A stretch of DNA of 64,000 nt from positions 166,153 through 230,152 of the forward strand of contig RHPI01003261.1 of assembly GCA_009103225.1 (NCBI GenBank). Reading direction: 5' to 3'. Numbering within the stretch: the stretch's first letter is position 1; each line of letters opens with the position of its first letter. Under the pieces are notes generated by a model, which was not told where the DNA came from, searched no databases, and saw only the letters and a program-made list of their open reading frames with translations. The position numbers were made by a program, and so were the translations under genes. The stretch comes from Chlorokybus atmophyticus (taxonomy: Eukaryota > Streptophyta > Chlorokybophyceae > Chlorokybales > Chlorokybaceae). Of this stretch, positions 38,818 to 54,797 are shown one piece after another.

Positions 38818-41800
38818 TCAGGCCTTCGCCTGCTGCCGGCTGGGCGCTTCAACTGCAGGTATGGCAACCGTTTCATCCTGCAGAAGTTCTGGACTCTCCT
38901 TTTTCTTGTTATCTTTATCATCCTCTTTGTCCTCATCCTCCTCGTCTGCCAGCTCCAAAATGTTCTCTATGCTGATCTTCCCATCTGCAAAGTAATTTCA
39001 CATCAGCAACTGAGATACACCTCTCCGAAGCGTGTTCTAAATTGAGTCCCGCAGTCCTGCAAAGTCACACAGCTTGCGAATGTACATACCTATATCTTGA
39101 TCAAGCTGCTCAATCAGGTCCGCAAGCTCTTCGTGATGAAGCGAGTCTCGAAGCGTTGTGATGGCTGCTGCCAATTCGTCTGGTGTGATCTTGCCGTCCT
39201 TGTCCCTGCACAGCCAAGCAGTCAACATGTGTGCCAAGGATTCTATGAGTCAGTGGGCACCATGAACGGCCATTGCGTGGACAACATGTGGGTGCATGGC
39301 CAAGATGGCCAACTAAGTGGCCACACAAAGGACTACCAGCTGCATTAGTCCGCAACCGAGTTTACCTGTCAAGCACGTGCAGCTTGTCCCCAATGCGCGA
39401 ATCAACATTGTCCAGCTCCTTCTCTATATTGTGCAGCATGCCATTGACCTGTGGGGTTGAAGCTCAATCGCTTTGTTGACGAATAAGTATATGCTTTCTT
39501 TCCTTACAAAACTTAGCAATCAGGAAAAGCAATGCCCTCAAGCGCACGTACCCTCTCGAGGAGTGCAGATGACGTGTCGTGTTCGCCGTCTTCCACTTGT
39601 CGTCTGTTGTAGTACTCAATCTGCGACCATGTGCCACTTCAGCTTAGCAATCAGGCGGATGTTGCATTTCAAAGCGGCACTATGTTGCAACAGCATCAGC
39701 CTTGACGACACATTCAGGCATGCTGACCTCCTTCTCGACAAGCTCAATAAAGTCCTCGCGCTCCCTTGCCACAGACTGTGGACCATACAAGATCAGAAGC
39801 TTGCACAGGCAACATGCACGTAAGCCCTTTCCTCCCCCACTCCACCCCACCCGATAAAGACACCACACAAAATATCGGGTTGTCAACGCACCGAAGAGGC
39901 TGCGAGGACAGCCAGCGCCCTGCTGATGTCGCGAATCTTCTCCTCCTTCTTGACAGCTTCCCGTGAGGCCCTTTCTTGCGGGGAGAGCAACTCCTCATCC
40001 TTGGTCCTCTCTGCAGCTGCAGCCGCTTCCAACTCAGGCAGCGGCAACGCCTCCACAGCCTCTGCTTGCTCTTGCTTGAGCGCCTCCTCTTCCTCCAACT
40101 GTCATGCACATCATCCAACCGCCGTTGCAGCATACCCACGGCAACATCCGGAAAATCCACCAACACCATCACACCAGCGGCACTCATGACGAGTAATGAC
40201 AGCAAACACATTCATGCGCAGCAAACACAGATATTATTACTCAAGGACAATGAGTAGTTTTGTCCGGTAGTGTTCGCGTGAAGTGCCACGGAGGCCAGTC
40301 TGACCTAAGTGGGCGTCCGCGGTGTAGTGTACACAGTGCTAACCCTAACAATCTGTTGTTACAATCAGCTAACCCTAGGACGGATTACAAAACTCAAATT
40401 GATGCAGAGATGCGCTCGAGCACCCCTCCATCAACCAATGAACCATAGAGCAGCTGTCAGCCACCGCAGTGACGCCAGCTGTCAATGTGGATGCAGACAA
40501 TCATGCGAGGAGAAGGGAGGGCATTAGGAGAGGTTTGGAGGGCTGATGAAAGCAGAGAAGAACGATGTGAGAAGATGTTTGCGACTCAACAAATGCGCGT
40601 GTGACCCACAGGTAAATTCTGCTTGTGTGAAAGCCCAACACCTGAGTGGCAAATTTCTGCAAGACATACCTCAATCTTCTCACGCTGTCTCCGAAGATAC
40701 TCTAGTCGCCGCTCAGGAGTAGCTTGTGAAGCAAGAACTTCCATGCCAACATCCTTGAGCACCTCATCCGGCATAGATGACAGTGTTTCTTGTAGTGCGT
40801 GCATCGCCTCATCCGGCGTTACGCGCACGTTCCCTATCGTAAACGCTCGTGACATGATCAAGAGCGAAGACGGCAGCGCTCTGTTCAGTGAAAGGTCCAG
40901 CCAGTCCGCCAACTGCCAACCGACAACCCATATGCAAATCAATTTGCACCGCATGACGAAGCCCCAAAGACTGCTGAATGTTGCAATAAACGGCGCACAC
41001 CTGCTTCTCCATCTGCTCGGTGCTGACAGCGCTCCACCGCATGCCACGTGTTCTGCAAGCAGCTCGCAACTCCTCAGCGTTGAGGGAGTCTATGCCCTCG
41101 TGCTGAATCATTCGGTCATCGCGTTTGATCCTGCACCCATGCAATGAAAACGTTGATACGCAACATCTTGTATGGCGCACATGCACACGTATCTCATGCA
41201 TTCGGTCAGCAATGAGCGGTTGAGTGTAGTGTTGAAAGGGTCTGAGAGTGACAGTCGTACCATTGCAACTTTGCGCGCAGCTGGTATCTTAAGAATGCAT
41301 CTGAGCCAATTGATGGGACTCCCATGTACTTGCACATGCTCACAAGTTGGGGCCTGTAACACAAGGTACCAACTGATGTCAAGCAGCCATTGAATGGCCA
41401 GTGATGCACAACGACGATACGCACCTGCTGAGGTTGTCCAGGGTCAACTCATCATTGAAAAGTTTCGAGAACTTGATAATCTCATCGTTAGAAACTGCTG
41501 ATCCTGTTCTAACCTGCAGTGACATATGGTGATGATGAGCGCCATTCGTTAAAACAAGACTGCTAAGTGGTGAACCACGCAGCATACCTTGTTCATAAAA
41601 GAAGTAAACTCAGCTGCTGTGGAACTCAATTCTCCCGTACGATTTTGCTTGATGTCTTTGGCCATCTCTTCCAGGGTATCTTGCAAGAACTTAGCCATTT
41701 CCAACTTGACCACAACCTTTTTCCTCAAGTTCTCCTGATGTTGACAGAGGTCACATTGCTGCCACGTATGACAACACCATCAATTACAAAAACAACCTCA

Positions 41801-43463
41801 CCTCCGCCTTCATAGAGTCCTGATAAGTTGACGGGAGCATGTTGGGGAAGAGGCGTAGCAAGAAAGGCAATGCAAGTTCCATAAAGGGGATAACAAGAAT
41901 CACCACCATTGGCACCAATCGGAACACGTCAGCAACTGTTCGTGTCAACTGGCGTTTCTCTCGCCTTGTCAATTGCTTCCCACGCAACACCTGTGGTTAC
42001 ACAGCATCAGCCGGATCCATTTATTACAAGGCTCAACGCCATCAAGTTGCTGCTAGACTTGAAGACGACCAAACTCACAAGCTCATTACTTGCCTTAAAT
42101 GAAAGCTCTGATGCGATGCGAATGTCCCACCCAAGTAGTTTTGTGCCTGCCCAATAGTGCTGAGCCTCGCGCTTGGCTCCAGCCTTCAACTTCTGCCATG
42201 ACTGTGCCCAGTCACTCCGACTCATGGTCGACAACGTTTTCAACCAGCCAGGAATTTTCAGCAGAAAGCGGGGTACTGCGAGTAGGATGTTGGTTGCAAG
42301 TTGTGCAACCTGCCAGCAGTAAATGTAGTCATGTACAGCACAACTATGTTATTCTGCTTCTGTGCTGCGTGTTGTAACACTGCCATGTAACCACTTGACG
42401 TCGTGTCTCTTGTGCGCGTGTTGCAAGCAGCAACAATGCTTTAGCCTACCAATAATGCCTACTTTTATTAAGTAGTTTGGTTTAGCAGGTATATTACTAT
42501 GATTACAAACTGGTGACTGTGAGAGAAATGCCAATTACCTGTCTGAAGCGGCCAAGCCACAATCGCTCCCCATAACGCGCCTTAAACCCATCCAGCGCTT
42601 TATTCCTGGCGGCCAGTAGCGAGTCGACAGCATCATCACACGCCTCGGGTGAAGAAAAGTCCACTTTGTACAACTTCGCGCCATCCGGTCTGCTGCCGCT
42701 GCCCTTGTCCTTTGACTTATCCTTATTGTTCGCGTCTGGCAATGTGATCGGCAGCGGTAACGGAACTTCATGCGGACCTCTCACACTGATGTTCTGTGCT
42801 GCAGCTGCTGGACCGCCACTGGCATGCCGAACCTGTTGACAATGCATCTTACACTGTGTCGCTGCATACGTGTGATGTCCTATGACATGTTGTGACGCAG
42901 CAATAAGATGCAACGAGTGTAGGCGTTGGCCTGCACTCCTTAACCAACCAAGCGATGGATCTGAAAGTGTAGATGATGCAATGTGCTCACACAACACACG
43001 TGCATGAATATGTCACCAAGCCATTGATCTCCCTCCCTTATGCATACAGTCAAGCTTCGACTATGCTGCCTAATCTGCCTACGTACAGGACAGCATTGGC
43101 TGTGGATTGAATAACTGGGGATGAGTACAAACGCATTGACAGCACAGCAATGACTGTCATAATGACGTACATACTGCTGCAGCATTTGCTATAAATGCCG
43201 CACTGGACTGCTAGAGAACTCACCAAATGAGGCAGCAAGCTGCCCGAACCCTTCAAGCCGCTGCTGTGTAGTAGAAACGGAGACGCTGTGCTAAATGGCG
43301 AAACGCTGCTGGTGCCCAGCAGCTCCTGCCAACTGGCATTGGAGCTGCCCTCAACACGAATCAGCTGTCTGTACAGCGGTGAGACGCCCAACCCCGCTCC
43401 ATGACGCGATCTCAAAGCCCGTCCAGCAGCCGCCGCAGCAGCAGCTGCCCTCCTTGAAGCCAT
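38818..43463 (-). CDS. LETM1: LETM1-like mitochondrial inner-membrane protein with EF-hands
   Basis: LETM1 proteins act in mitochondrial K+/H+ or Ca2+ exchange. Fifteen exons give 776 residues: 43463-43224, 42832-42539, 42309-42094, 41990-41802, 41734-41588, 41513-41425, 41353-41261, 41130-41001, 40912-40670, 40098-39892, 39775-39728, 39620-39552, 39448-39366, 39205-39090, 38984-38818. The Arg/Ala-rich N-terminus is a presumed presequence. The membrane helix (about 272-300) is VFRLVPMVVILVIPFMELAL, preceded by the family stretch LTRREKRQLTRT. The ribosome-binding-like domain shows LEMAKFLQDTLEEMA, MGVPSIGSDAFLRYQL, EELRAACRTRGMR and LADWLDLSLN. A charged coiled coil follows, then EF-hand loops DKDGKITPDE (about 684) and DQDIDGKISIEN (about 718), and an acidic tail. 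Intron 3 (42093-41991) uses a GC donor. Confidence 0.95.
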
Positions 43464-46400
43464 CTCCCTTTGAAGCTCCGCCCAACTGTATTACCTTACC
43501 TCCCAAGCCATTGGCAGAACAAGCGAGTTCTGTGTACCACCAGACTTCACCCTTCAGACAAGGAGCAACACGAGAAGCACAAAGATGATGACGACGCCGT
43601 CGACGACAACGACGCCAGCAACCTCACGGCCTTCCTGCTGCTGGGTTAGTAGCAGAATGCCGAAACCCTAACTTATGACTTCCTACAATTGACCCCGACA
43701 TCATTACACCAGAGCCAAGGCTTGCCGATATCAACGTGACGACACTCTATACAGGCAATCTGAGACGTGCTTCAAGTCGCTAAAGTCGAGGCTAACTGGT
43801 TATTACGATCGATGCATGTAATTCTTGTGTTAGGGCTTGAACGGGTTGTTGGGTCAACATGTCCAGTCATGATGTCGCACGTGGGCGGTACGGACTGTGG
43901 CACTTTCTCGCGGCCTCGTGTCACGTGCCTGTGCGGAACCGCATCGCGTCATGTGCAAGTCAAGAGTCAAGATGCCTGGTGTTTGCGTGTTTCGCAACCA
44001 GAGCATCTCGGCTTGCACCTTGAGCCAGGCAGCTTGTCAACACAACCTGCTGTGTGTGTTGTGCGTTGTGCATGTGTAAAGCAACGAGATGCGAGTGCAC
44101 ATGCAAATGGCACAGCAATCTAGCACGCACTTAATAACATTTTTGATTTAAAAGAAGGCTCAGGTTAGCGCTCAACTACCAACAGCACTAGAACACGCTC
44201 GAGCACAACATAAGGATAGCAAACAATAAGACAGCAACTTGCGGAAGGCAGGAGGGGAAGGGGCGCAAGGGTGCAGGGGGAGCAGATGGGTAAACCACCT
44301 GTGCAGCAGAGCCGATCGCGTGAGTTGTTGGCACAAGCAGGACCAGGGCCAGCAGGACAACCATGACATATTGACGTTTGACTAGGTCCCCGCTTCTTGC
44401 TTGCGTCCATATACTTGCTACAACACAAGAACCAACGCCTGCAAGTGTTTGTTAGCAGCATGCGGTTGTGTGCCATTGGTCACACCGACTACTCCATTGC
44501 ATGAGCATCATCACGATAACTTATAAGCATAATGTGTAGCATTGTGCAATTCAGACGCATGGCAGCCCCATGACATACATGCGAGCAGGTTCTCTGCTTC
44601 CGCACTGCTTATTTTGGACCTCACCTGTACTTACCTGTCTAGCTGTTTAAGCTTTCCTTTGGATGAGGTGGTACATGTATGGATACGTTCCTCCAAAGAT
44701 CACCCCTTCTTGCCTCGACATGTACATGCATAGCACTCGCAACAGCTGCTGTGATAGTCCGGCGCCATCATAGCTGGTGCAGGGTTACAATGTCTTGCAG
44801 GAAGTGTAAGCTGTATGTGAATAACCGCAAGACCCTACAACATTGTGTGTATTTGTTGTCTTTTTCACAATCACACTGGCCTCTAATTGTCTTATGCTAT
44901 GGTGTACATTTCATAGGTATTATGAGACTTACAATGTTTGGAACATTAATACATTATCTTATGACAATGTTGGGTCTCGACCTAGTCGCTAGTCGTGAAC
45001 ACGCGTTATTTAAATGCTCATCTGTAAACATGCAAGAATCTTGCAGCAAGATGCAACTTGTAAGCAACATTGAATGTCTTGTTTGTACATACCAGATGCA
45101 TCATACTTTGTTTATACAATAGTATTTGTTGATGGTCTCAGATTCCAATAATAATAGGTTGATTACAGCAATGTGCATTATTACATTATCACAAGTCGAC
45201 TATGTTACCGCCTCGTACATGCTTTTTCATACGCGCTAAGTTTGTTTCATGCAATTCAAATAATACAGCAATTGCATCAAAAACTGTCGACCATATACAT
45301 GATGTTTTACGATGATGACTGTTATGTACTCATATTATCAATATGTGCATGCCAGTAACCATAAAAACACCTTTGAATGTTAAATATCATGTGTTATCAA
45401 TGCACAATTAGTAGCATGTATCATTATGCATGCATACGATATTAAAGATTATGCAAGGCCAATGGCAAGTAGATCACATACAGCACAAAACTAACCACAA
45501 ATTTTACATGCATATTGTATAATCAGTTATACAATATGATACTTCCTTGAGCACGGTAGCATATGTATCAGCGCAGCTTAAAAAGTTGGTACATGTTGGC
45601 AGTAGCTTACTTTTGTTAAATACTGCAATGAGCGTGCTTGTGCTTGTTCCATGCGACGTATATTTTAAGAAGCTTTGTTAGCTTGTTATCTTCACTGAGC
45701 TTGATATTTGAAATGTTGCTCTTGCCTGTCTTTGTGTCTATTTTGCTGCTTGTGGTGTATTTGGATTGCTTCTTTGCCCTACGCCTTATACTTTATGATA
45801 TAAGCCATATGTCAAAGGATTGTGCGACACATATCTCATGTAATTGCATTATGCGTGCTTGATGCAAGTGTCTTTATTTAGAGATACACAAAAGGCTTAT
45901 GTGCATTGTTGACCGTTCATACCTACACGTGTGATCACGTCTTTGACCTGTGTCAGGCACGGTGCCAAACATGATGCTGAGCAAACATATGTCCGCATGT
46001 CAGCATGTGAGGTTACAGTGTGTGCACTATTAATAACATGGGGTACTTCTGATCAGAAACGGATTGCTGGAAGCAATATGCTTACCAGGTTGACGCCCAA
46101 CATGTCACAGTAGATATACAAAAATTTGCTAATATGTACATATACAAGCACCATGCAAAAGGAGTGTGTCCCCTTGCATGCAAACCATGGTATGTACAGA
46201 AAATGTGAGAGAGGTATGCCCATTCAGACCACACCTCGCATGCAACACTCTGCAGAACACACTCACCTCGTTACTACATACGCGACCAATGGGCTACCTA
46301 CTCTACTTCTACACCTACATCTGCGCCCCCCTGTGGACATGGCTTAACATTGTATGTAATATTGTATGTAATATTGTATGTAATATTAGCGTTAGAGTAT

Positions 46401-46648
46401 CATTACATACCTCACACACAGCTGCATAAAGCTGACTCCAGGACATGATTACCTGCCTGTCCCCACTGAACCGCGTCCGCACAATCCATATAGGCATGGT
46501 GGCATGCCACCAGAATGTGTGTTGGCATTGCCACAGACTGATGCAATATGTCTGCACCACGTTGCTGTGGTGTACCAATGTGCAGAATGTCTGCAAGTTA
46601 CATTAAGTCAATCTGTATGTATCAACCTTGATGACCGGCCGCACAACC
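43464..46648. other. Long intergenic region, partly AT-rich
   Basis: About 3.2 kb without a supported gene. The first 200 bases (43464-43640) are CAG/CCG-rich, probably the LETM1 leader; an acidic frame there (KDDDDAVDDND) is unassigned. 44850-46200 is AT-rich. A 12-bp unit repeats three times at 46349-46384. Confidence 0.45.
46349..46387. repeat. Tandem repeat, 12-bp unit x3
   Basis: ATTGTATGTAAT is repeated three times head to tail plus a partial fourth copy. Confidence 0.85.
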
Positions 46649-48370
46649 TCACAAAAGGCCAAACGTCTTCAGCACAAGATGGGTGTCCTCCAGGCCTGGC
46701 AGGACAACCGCTTTTTGCACGCTGCTCGCGTCCAACTCAGACTTGGAGAAAACGCCTGTTGTCAAGCCAAGCGCTGTCGCACCGGCCTTCTCTGCAGCGA
46801 TGATGTCGTTTGGCTGTGCACCCAAGTCAACCACATGTAAGTATCACGCTATCACCCAACACATGATGATAAAGCTACGAGAATGGCTGAGTCTGCGAAT
46901 GGCTGAGTCTGCACACTTGATCCTTACCGTGTCCCCGACATGCCATCTGTTGGTGATGGTCTTGTGGCTGAGCTTCTGAGCCCTTTGCAACGCGATCTTG
47001 ACAAGCTCTGTTCTTTCAATGTGGTCTGAGCCGAACCCGCCAAAGTTCGGAACAGTGAAGTAGGGCTTTAAACCAAGCGCATCCATTTTCATCCATCCAA
47101 TGTCTTGCAGGTTACCAGTAACCTGTGTGACACAAGCCGACAGTTAACACAAGCACTGCAGCATGACCAACAAATGACACTCCTAGTTGAACTGTTGACA
47201 GCACAAACAAAGCGCACCAGGCCAACATACACGTCCGGCAGTGTTGACAGCTTTTCCAACAACTCTTTGACTCCAGGGAGGATTTCCAAGCCCTCCTCCA
47301 CATGGCTGGAGTGAGAGTGTGCAAACTCGAGCATCTTGGCGCAGTATATTGGCATCTTTGGCAACACATCCTGTCACCGGCAAGACCCTTGAGCAGCAAC
47401 ACAGCACACTTGATGTCGAGTTAGTAACAATGCGAGCATGTGCGTACCTCCTCCTTGAGGCCACGATGCTTAAGCACGTTCAGGGCTACCATTTGGTCTG
47501 TGCTGCCATGATGCTGCGGTTGGCACACCACGTCAGCTACATGTCGTCAGGGGGCTTATGTAAGCAGACTGGGACAAAGGCATTACCGAAATCTCATCTA
47601 TGTCTGCGTCCAGGCCAAACACTTGCTGGAAGCCATACGTAAAGGCTCGCTTGTGAAACTTGTTGGCGTCTGCACCCACCGACTTGATAAGCTGCCAGCA
47701 CAAAGCAACTGTGTCACTGATCTGTATAGCAGAAGCACAACAACGTATGTTGTGTTTTTGCTATACGTGTTTCACTCTGAGCAGTGAGCAGGTGGGTTGG
47801 TGTCTTTGCTGGTCTGCAACTAGCGCATGACTATGTGCATTGCTGTCGCTCAACACTGCAGAATTGCAGAGCTCAACATGTGGAGTCAGGAACACTATAC
47901 GTGTCTTGTAGCAGGATACGTGTCAAGTGCAGCGTCAGCAAACTCTACTGCGCAGCGCTGTCTGTCTAGAAGACTTCAGTCCATATTCATACAGGACTCA
48001 AATTGATTTCGGCGCATATCTGCGAGCACCATGATCTTGGCACAACGTGACGCTTACGCAGTGCACCGAAATGAACAATGCATGCTTGGCAACGTGCTCG
48101 ATTGACATCAACACATTGACGCCCTCACAGTTGCATGGCCCTCATTAAATACATTGCCTTCTAAGCTGAACTGACCGTTCCGTCAACGTCAAAGGTGATG
48201 AGGGTGCTCATGGCACGGCCTTTGGGGCCCGCAGAGCCAGAGGCGGAGGCCGGAGCAGCAGCCCGTCGCACCGCAGTGCACCGCTGCACCACCTGGACTC
48301 TCCCACCAGCCACGCGCCCAGCAGCCACCGCCGCAGCGACCAGCCGCCGCCCGACCACACCAGCAGCCAT
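46649..48370 (-). CDS. HAD-superfamily hydrolase (phosphoglycolate phosphatase-like)
   Basis: Six exons (48370-48176, 47691-47587, 47513-47448, 47370-47218, 47122-46928, 46813-46649) give 292 residues. HAD motif I with the nucleophile Asp is in TLITFDVDGT. The cap region has SVGADANKFHKRAF and a HHGSTDQ motif. The later core shows LEILPGVKELLEKL, VTGNLQDIG with the motif II Thr, and motif IV GDTPND made across the last splice. The substrate is unknown. The start is uncertain: this ATG gives an Arg/Ala-rich leader of about 50 residues that could be an organelle presequence, while a downstream Met at 48214 would start just before TLITFDVDGT. It diverges from dihydropyrimidinase with 219 bases between starts. 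Confidence 0.88.
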
Positions 48371-48589
48371 ATGCGCAGCAACACTGCTCACAGTACTACT
48401 GCCATGCTGATGCCTAATGCAGAAGCACAGCGCTGCCCGGCTGTGGAACTTCCTTGCTAACCGCAGCGCGTGTGCCTGCACTGAGCTCAGCATGTGAGCA
48501 AAAGTAGTGTGCTCGTCGTTGGCGTGGGCGGACGGCGAGGTGGCGTTGGCGGGAGTAGCAGCAGGGAAGGTGAACACAGCCTGGTCGTC
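48371..48589. promoter_or_regulatory. Compact bidirectional promoter region, HAD hydrolase / dihydropyrimidinase
   Basis: Only 219 bases separate the chosen start codons of two head-to-head genes, so both promoters must overlap or sit close together. No TATA box is obvious. If the HAD start is the downstream Met, the gap is about 375 bases. Confidence 0.5.
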
Positions 48590-51816
<3,227 letters not shown>

Positions 51817-52275
51817 GCCTGGCTGTTGTCATGCCTTGGACGATACTACCATATGGCGTTGCAGTAAACAGATTTCTGTGTATGAAACAGCACAATTTGT
51901 GGCGTTGATTGTCTGTAATACCATGCCAAATGACCGCTGACCGGCGTTGCAATGGCGTTTCAGGCAGCAAGTGGAGTAACAGAAGCACCAGCAAGCAACT
52001 CAGCATGTGAGTCATGTACATAGGGCAGAAATATTCTGTTGAAAGGTTAAGGGTTGGGGAATAGTGTTGCTTTGAGAACATGGTGAAGTATAAAAGTGTA
52101 CTTGTGTAATGATTACTGTAACGATGATTTTGTGAATGCTTTCTTGATGAGAATCATGCGCGGCTACACTATGTTTGCAGTACATCCTTATGGTATCAAA
52201 GGCTTAATGCACATGTAGTAATCACTACTTTACGTTGTGTGCACATTACAAGCAATAAAATTAATTAATCAGAGT

Positions 52276-53880
52276 ATGGCACAACCGCCTGTTGATGATC
52301 CAGCCAGCCAGCCAGGTGAGTTGTATGTCTCGTTCCCGTGTGTGCGTGCGTGTGCAGCACTTCTGAACTTGTGTGCATGTTCTGTCATGCCTTGTACATG
52401 TGTTTGCATCTACCCGGCTCGCAACACCGCACGTCCGTTTGCCACCGACAAGCACCCTTGTGTGCGTGCGCGCATGTACATGTGGACATGCACATGCGTG
52501 CATGTGTGTATGCGGTGGTCGTAAAATGTCTCAAGCACATGTGTACGTGTGCTTGCAACGCCACAGTGTGTGTTGCTTTGTCAACTGTCACGCAGGGGGG
52601 CTTGGGAGGTGGGGGTGCGCGCTGCTGCCTGCCGCGCCAACAGGCATTACGATGGTGATTGGCGAACCTGCGCGCAGGCTAAACTCTGCCAGACGCCACT
52701 TTCATGCATGCATGCACGTATTAACGCACGTGCACACGCATGTACACTCACATGTAGCAACTTGGTGCGGTTGAACAGCACTTGAACGCTCACACACATA
52801 GACACTGCGTACCCACGCACACAAATGCCCATTCACTCCCATATGCACGCATACACGCATGTGTGTACGTTTACGTGAACGTGCATGCTCGCAGGTGCAC
52901 ATATGTGCGTACACCAGGGCTCGCGCCTGCTGCTCAAGCTGACATGGCCCGCCGCAGCACGCTACTGAAAGTGAGTTTGGGCCGAAAGTTATGTGACAGA
53001 AGTCCTTTTCACACGTACATGCACATGCACAATTGCACATGCAGGCATCCGAGCGCACGCATGCGCACACGCACGCGTAGAGACTTGACACACATATATC
53101 ATGTAGGATTATGTCTGTGTGCGCACCCAGCGGCAGGTCATGGCACACATGCGCTTCCACAAGCACACATGCCACGGTCCGCAATGTTTGTGTGGACATG
53201 TCCCTTCGGCGGACACGTCACGCAGCAATGCTCTGTGTCTATGTATGTGCGCGCGCACGCAGGGCGGCACATCGGTCACATGGAATACGCATGTGCTTTC
53301 ACAATCACGCACCGCCGTCACGTGTTACAGGCCTTGACGCGTGACGCACGCACATGGAATACGCATGTGCTTTCACAATCACGCACCGCCGTCACGTGTT
53401 ACAGGCCGGACGCGTGCATGCACACACGCACGCGCACGCGGACATGCACAGAGTGCGAGCACATAGGCAACTTGTGATTCCTGAGACATCATGTCGTGCG
53501 CACACGGCGTGTAGTACCGTAATACGCAGATGCACGCGCACCGGAAACGACAGTTCAACTGTGCCCTTGGTTAAAGTGAGTTGGTGACAAGTCGATTGAC
53601 ACACACGCACGCGCCCACCAGCACACATATGCATCCATGCATGCGCATATGCACGCACGCACACGCGCAGACACGCACTGCATATATGCATGCACACCCA
53701 CTCACCGTCAGTGGCTGTGCATGTTTTGGGCAAGCATGCAAACGCATTCTCATGTATGTACGCACGCACATGTCCCTCTAAGATGGCAACTTGCGCAGAC
53801 TGCAAGTGCAGGCATGCACCGTGCCGCACATGGCGTGCTTGCGGCGCACGCCCAAGAGGCGGCAGGTGGTGAAAGTGTTT
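52276..53880 (+). CDS. Unresolved split gene, product not recognised
   Basis: A plausible first exon (52276-52315) begins MAQPPVDDPASQP and ends at a good GTGAGT donor. Further in-frame pieces with splice-like ends are 52596 onward (after an AG), 52918-52970 (encoding LAPAAQADMARRSTLLK before GTGAGT), 53107 onward (DYVCVRTQRQVMAHMRFHKH), 53526-53574 (CTRTGNDSSTVPLVK before GTGAGT), and a basic end from about 53790 (LRRLQVQACTVPHMACLRR). I could not join them into one consistent frame and do not recognise the family. The third base pattern and the donor sites favour a gene. The CACGCA-rich intron sequence creates many false frames. Confidence 0.3.
53277..53407. repeat. Perfect 57-bp direct repeat
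   Basis: 53277-53333 and 53351-53407 are identical (beginning CACATGGAATACG, ending TGTTACAGGCC), with a period of 74 bases. They lie inside a probable intron of the unresolved gene and look like a recent local duplication. Confidence 0.9.
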
Positions 53881-54792
53881 GAGGGGGAGGGGGGAGCGGG
53901 GGAGGGGCAGGTGGCGCATACCTTTAGACTTTTGACACAATGTCCGTTGCGTCAAGACTTACGAAAAAGTGAAGTTGGTCGCAGTTCCGAAGTGTTCAAT
54001 GCACATGCGCATTCACGCACTCAAATTGTGTGCATCATGTTTGCTGGCGTGCACGCACACACATGTATGTCGCGTTCTATCGATGCATGTGCGTAGTATC
54101 ACTTTGCATTTATGTACACACAGCCACAACAACACGCACGCCATACAAGCGGCTTGCATGCATGCGAGCTCCTTCGTTTGCATGCACACACGGCTTTGCA
54201 CACATGCACAGCATTGCATATTTTCTACACACATGACTCTTCAAAAATATACACCTGAACCAATTGCTGAGGTTAAGTATGTGAGGTCATGAGTGTACAG
54301 GGTGGGTTGATCGCAATATCATATCAAAAGGGTTGATATAAGCCGTTTGCAAGACGGCACTCACTGTTGATGCATTGCAGTGTTGTGCCCACGTAGTTGC
54401 TATTGATTGTGTGCACGGCGTGTCAATGGTGACATGTTTGGTTTTTCTGAAAGACATTGTGCGCATTGTCATGTTTTACCAAGTGATGTCTATAGCACCC
54501 ATGTGTGCTATATATATCATTGTGTTGCATATGTCTTGCACAAGAGCACTGCACTTTAGATAATCCTATCAGCCCACATGCGCATGCGCGCTGTGTTAGC
54601 ATGTGCCGTGCATGCACATATGCACACTGCGTATATGTTTGCATGGCACGTGAGTGTGCATGTGGCACGTGCACACAATTGCTGCATCAACATTACACAT
54701 TATGCACTACACAACGCATGTGTATAACAGGTAGTATGCAAGGTGTGTGTACGGACAGATCTGCACACGATTTTATTTATAAACAATGCAAC
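53881..54792. other. Intergenic before gypsy copy 2
   Basis: CA/TG- and ATGC-rich sequence without a supported gene. Confidence 0.4.
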
Positions 54793-54797
54793 AACAT
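54793..54797 (+). repeat. Target-site duplication, left
   Basis: AACAT directly precedes the 5' LTR and is repeated directly after the 3' LTR at 61094-61098. Five bases is the usual gypsy integrase duplication. Confidence 0.85.

Noticed and set aside
40330-40380. CTAACCCTA words resembling telomere repeats
   Set aside because: Only isolated single units occur (also 43660), not a tandem array.
43500-43640. Acidic frame ending DDDDAVDDNDASNLTAFLLLG
   Set aside because: Lies in the LETM1 upstream region, with no start codon or upstream exon supported.
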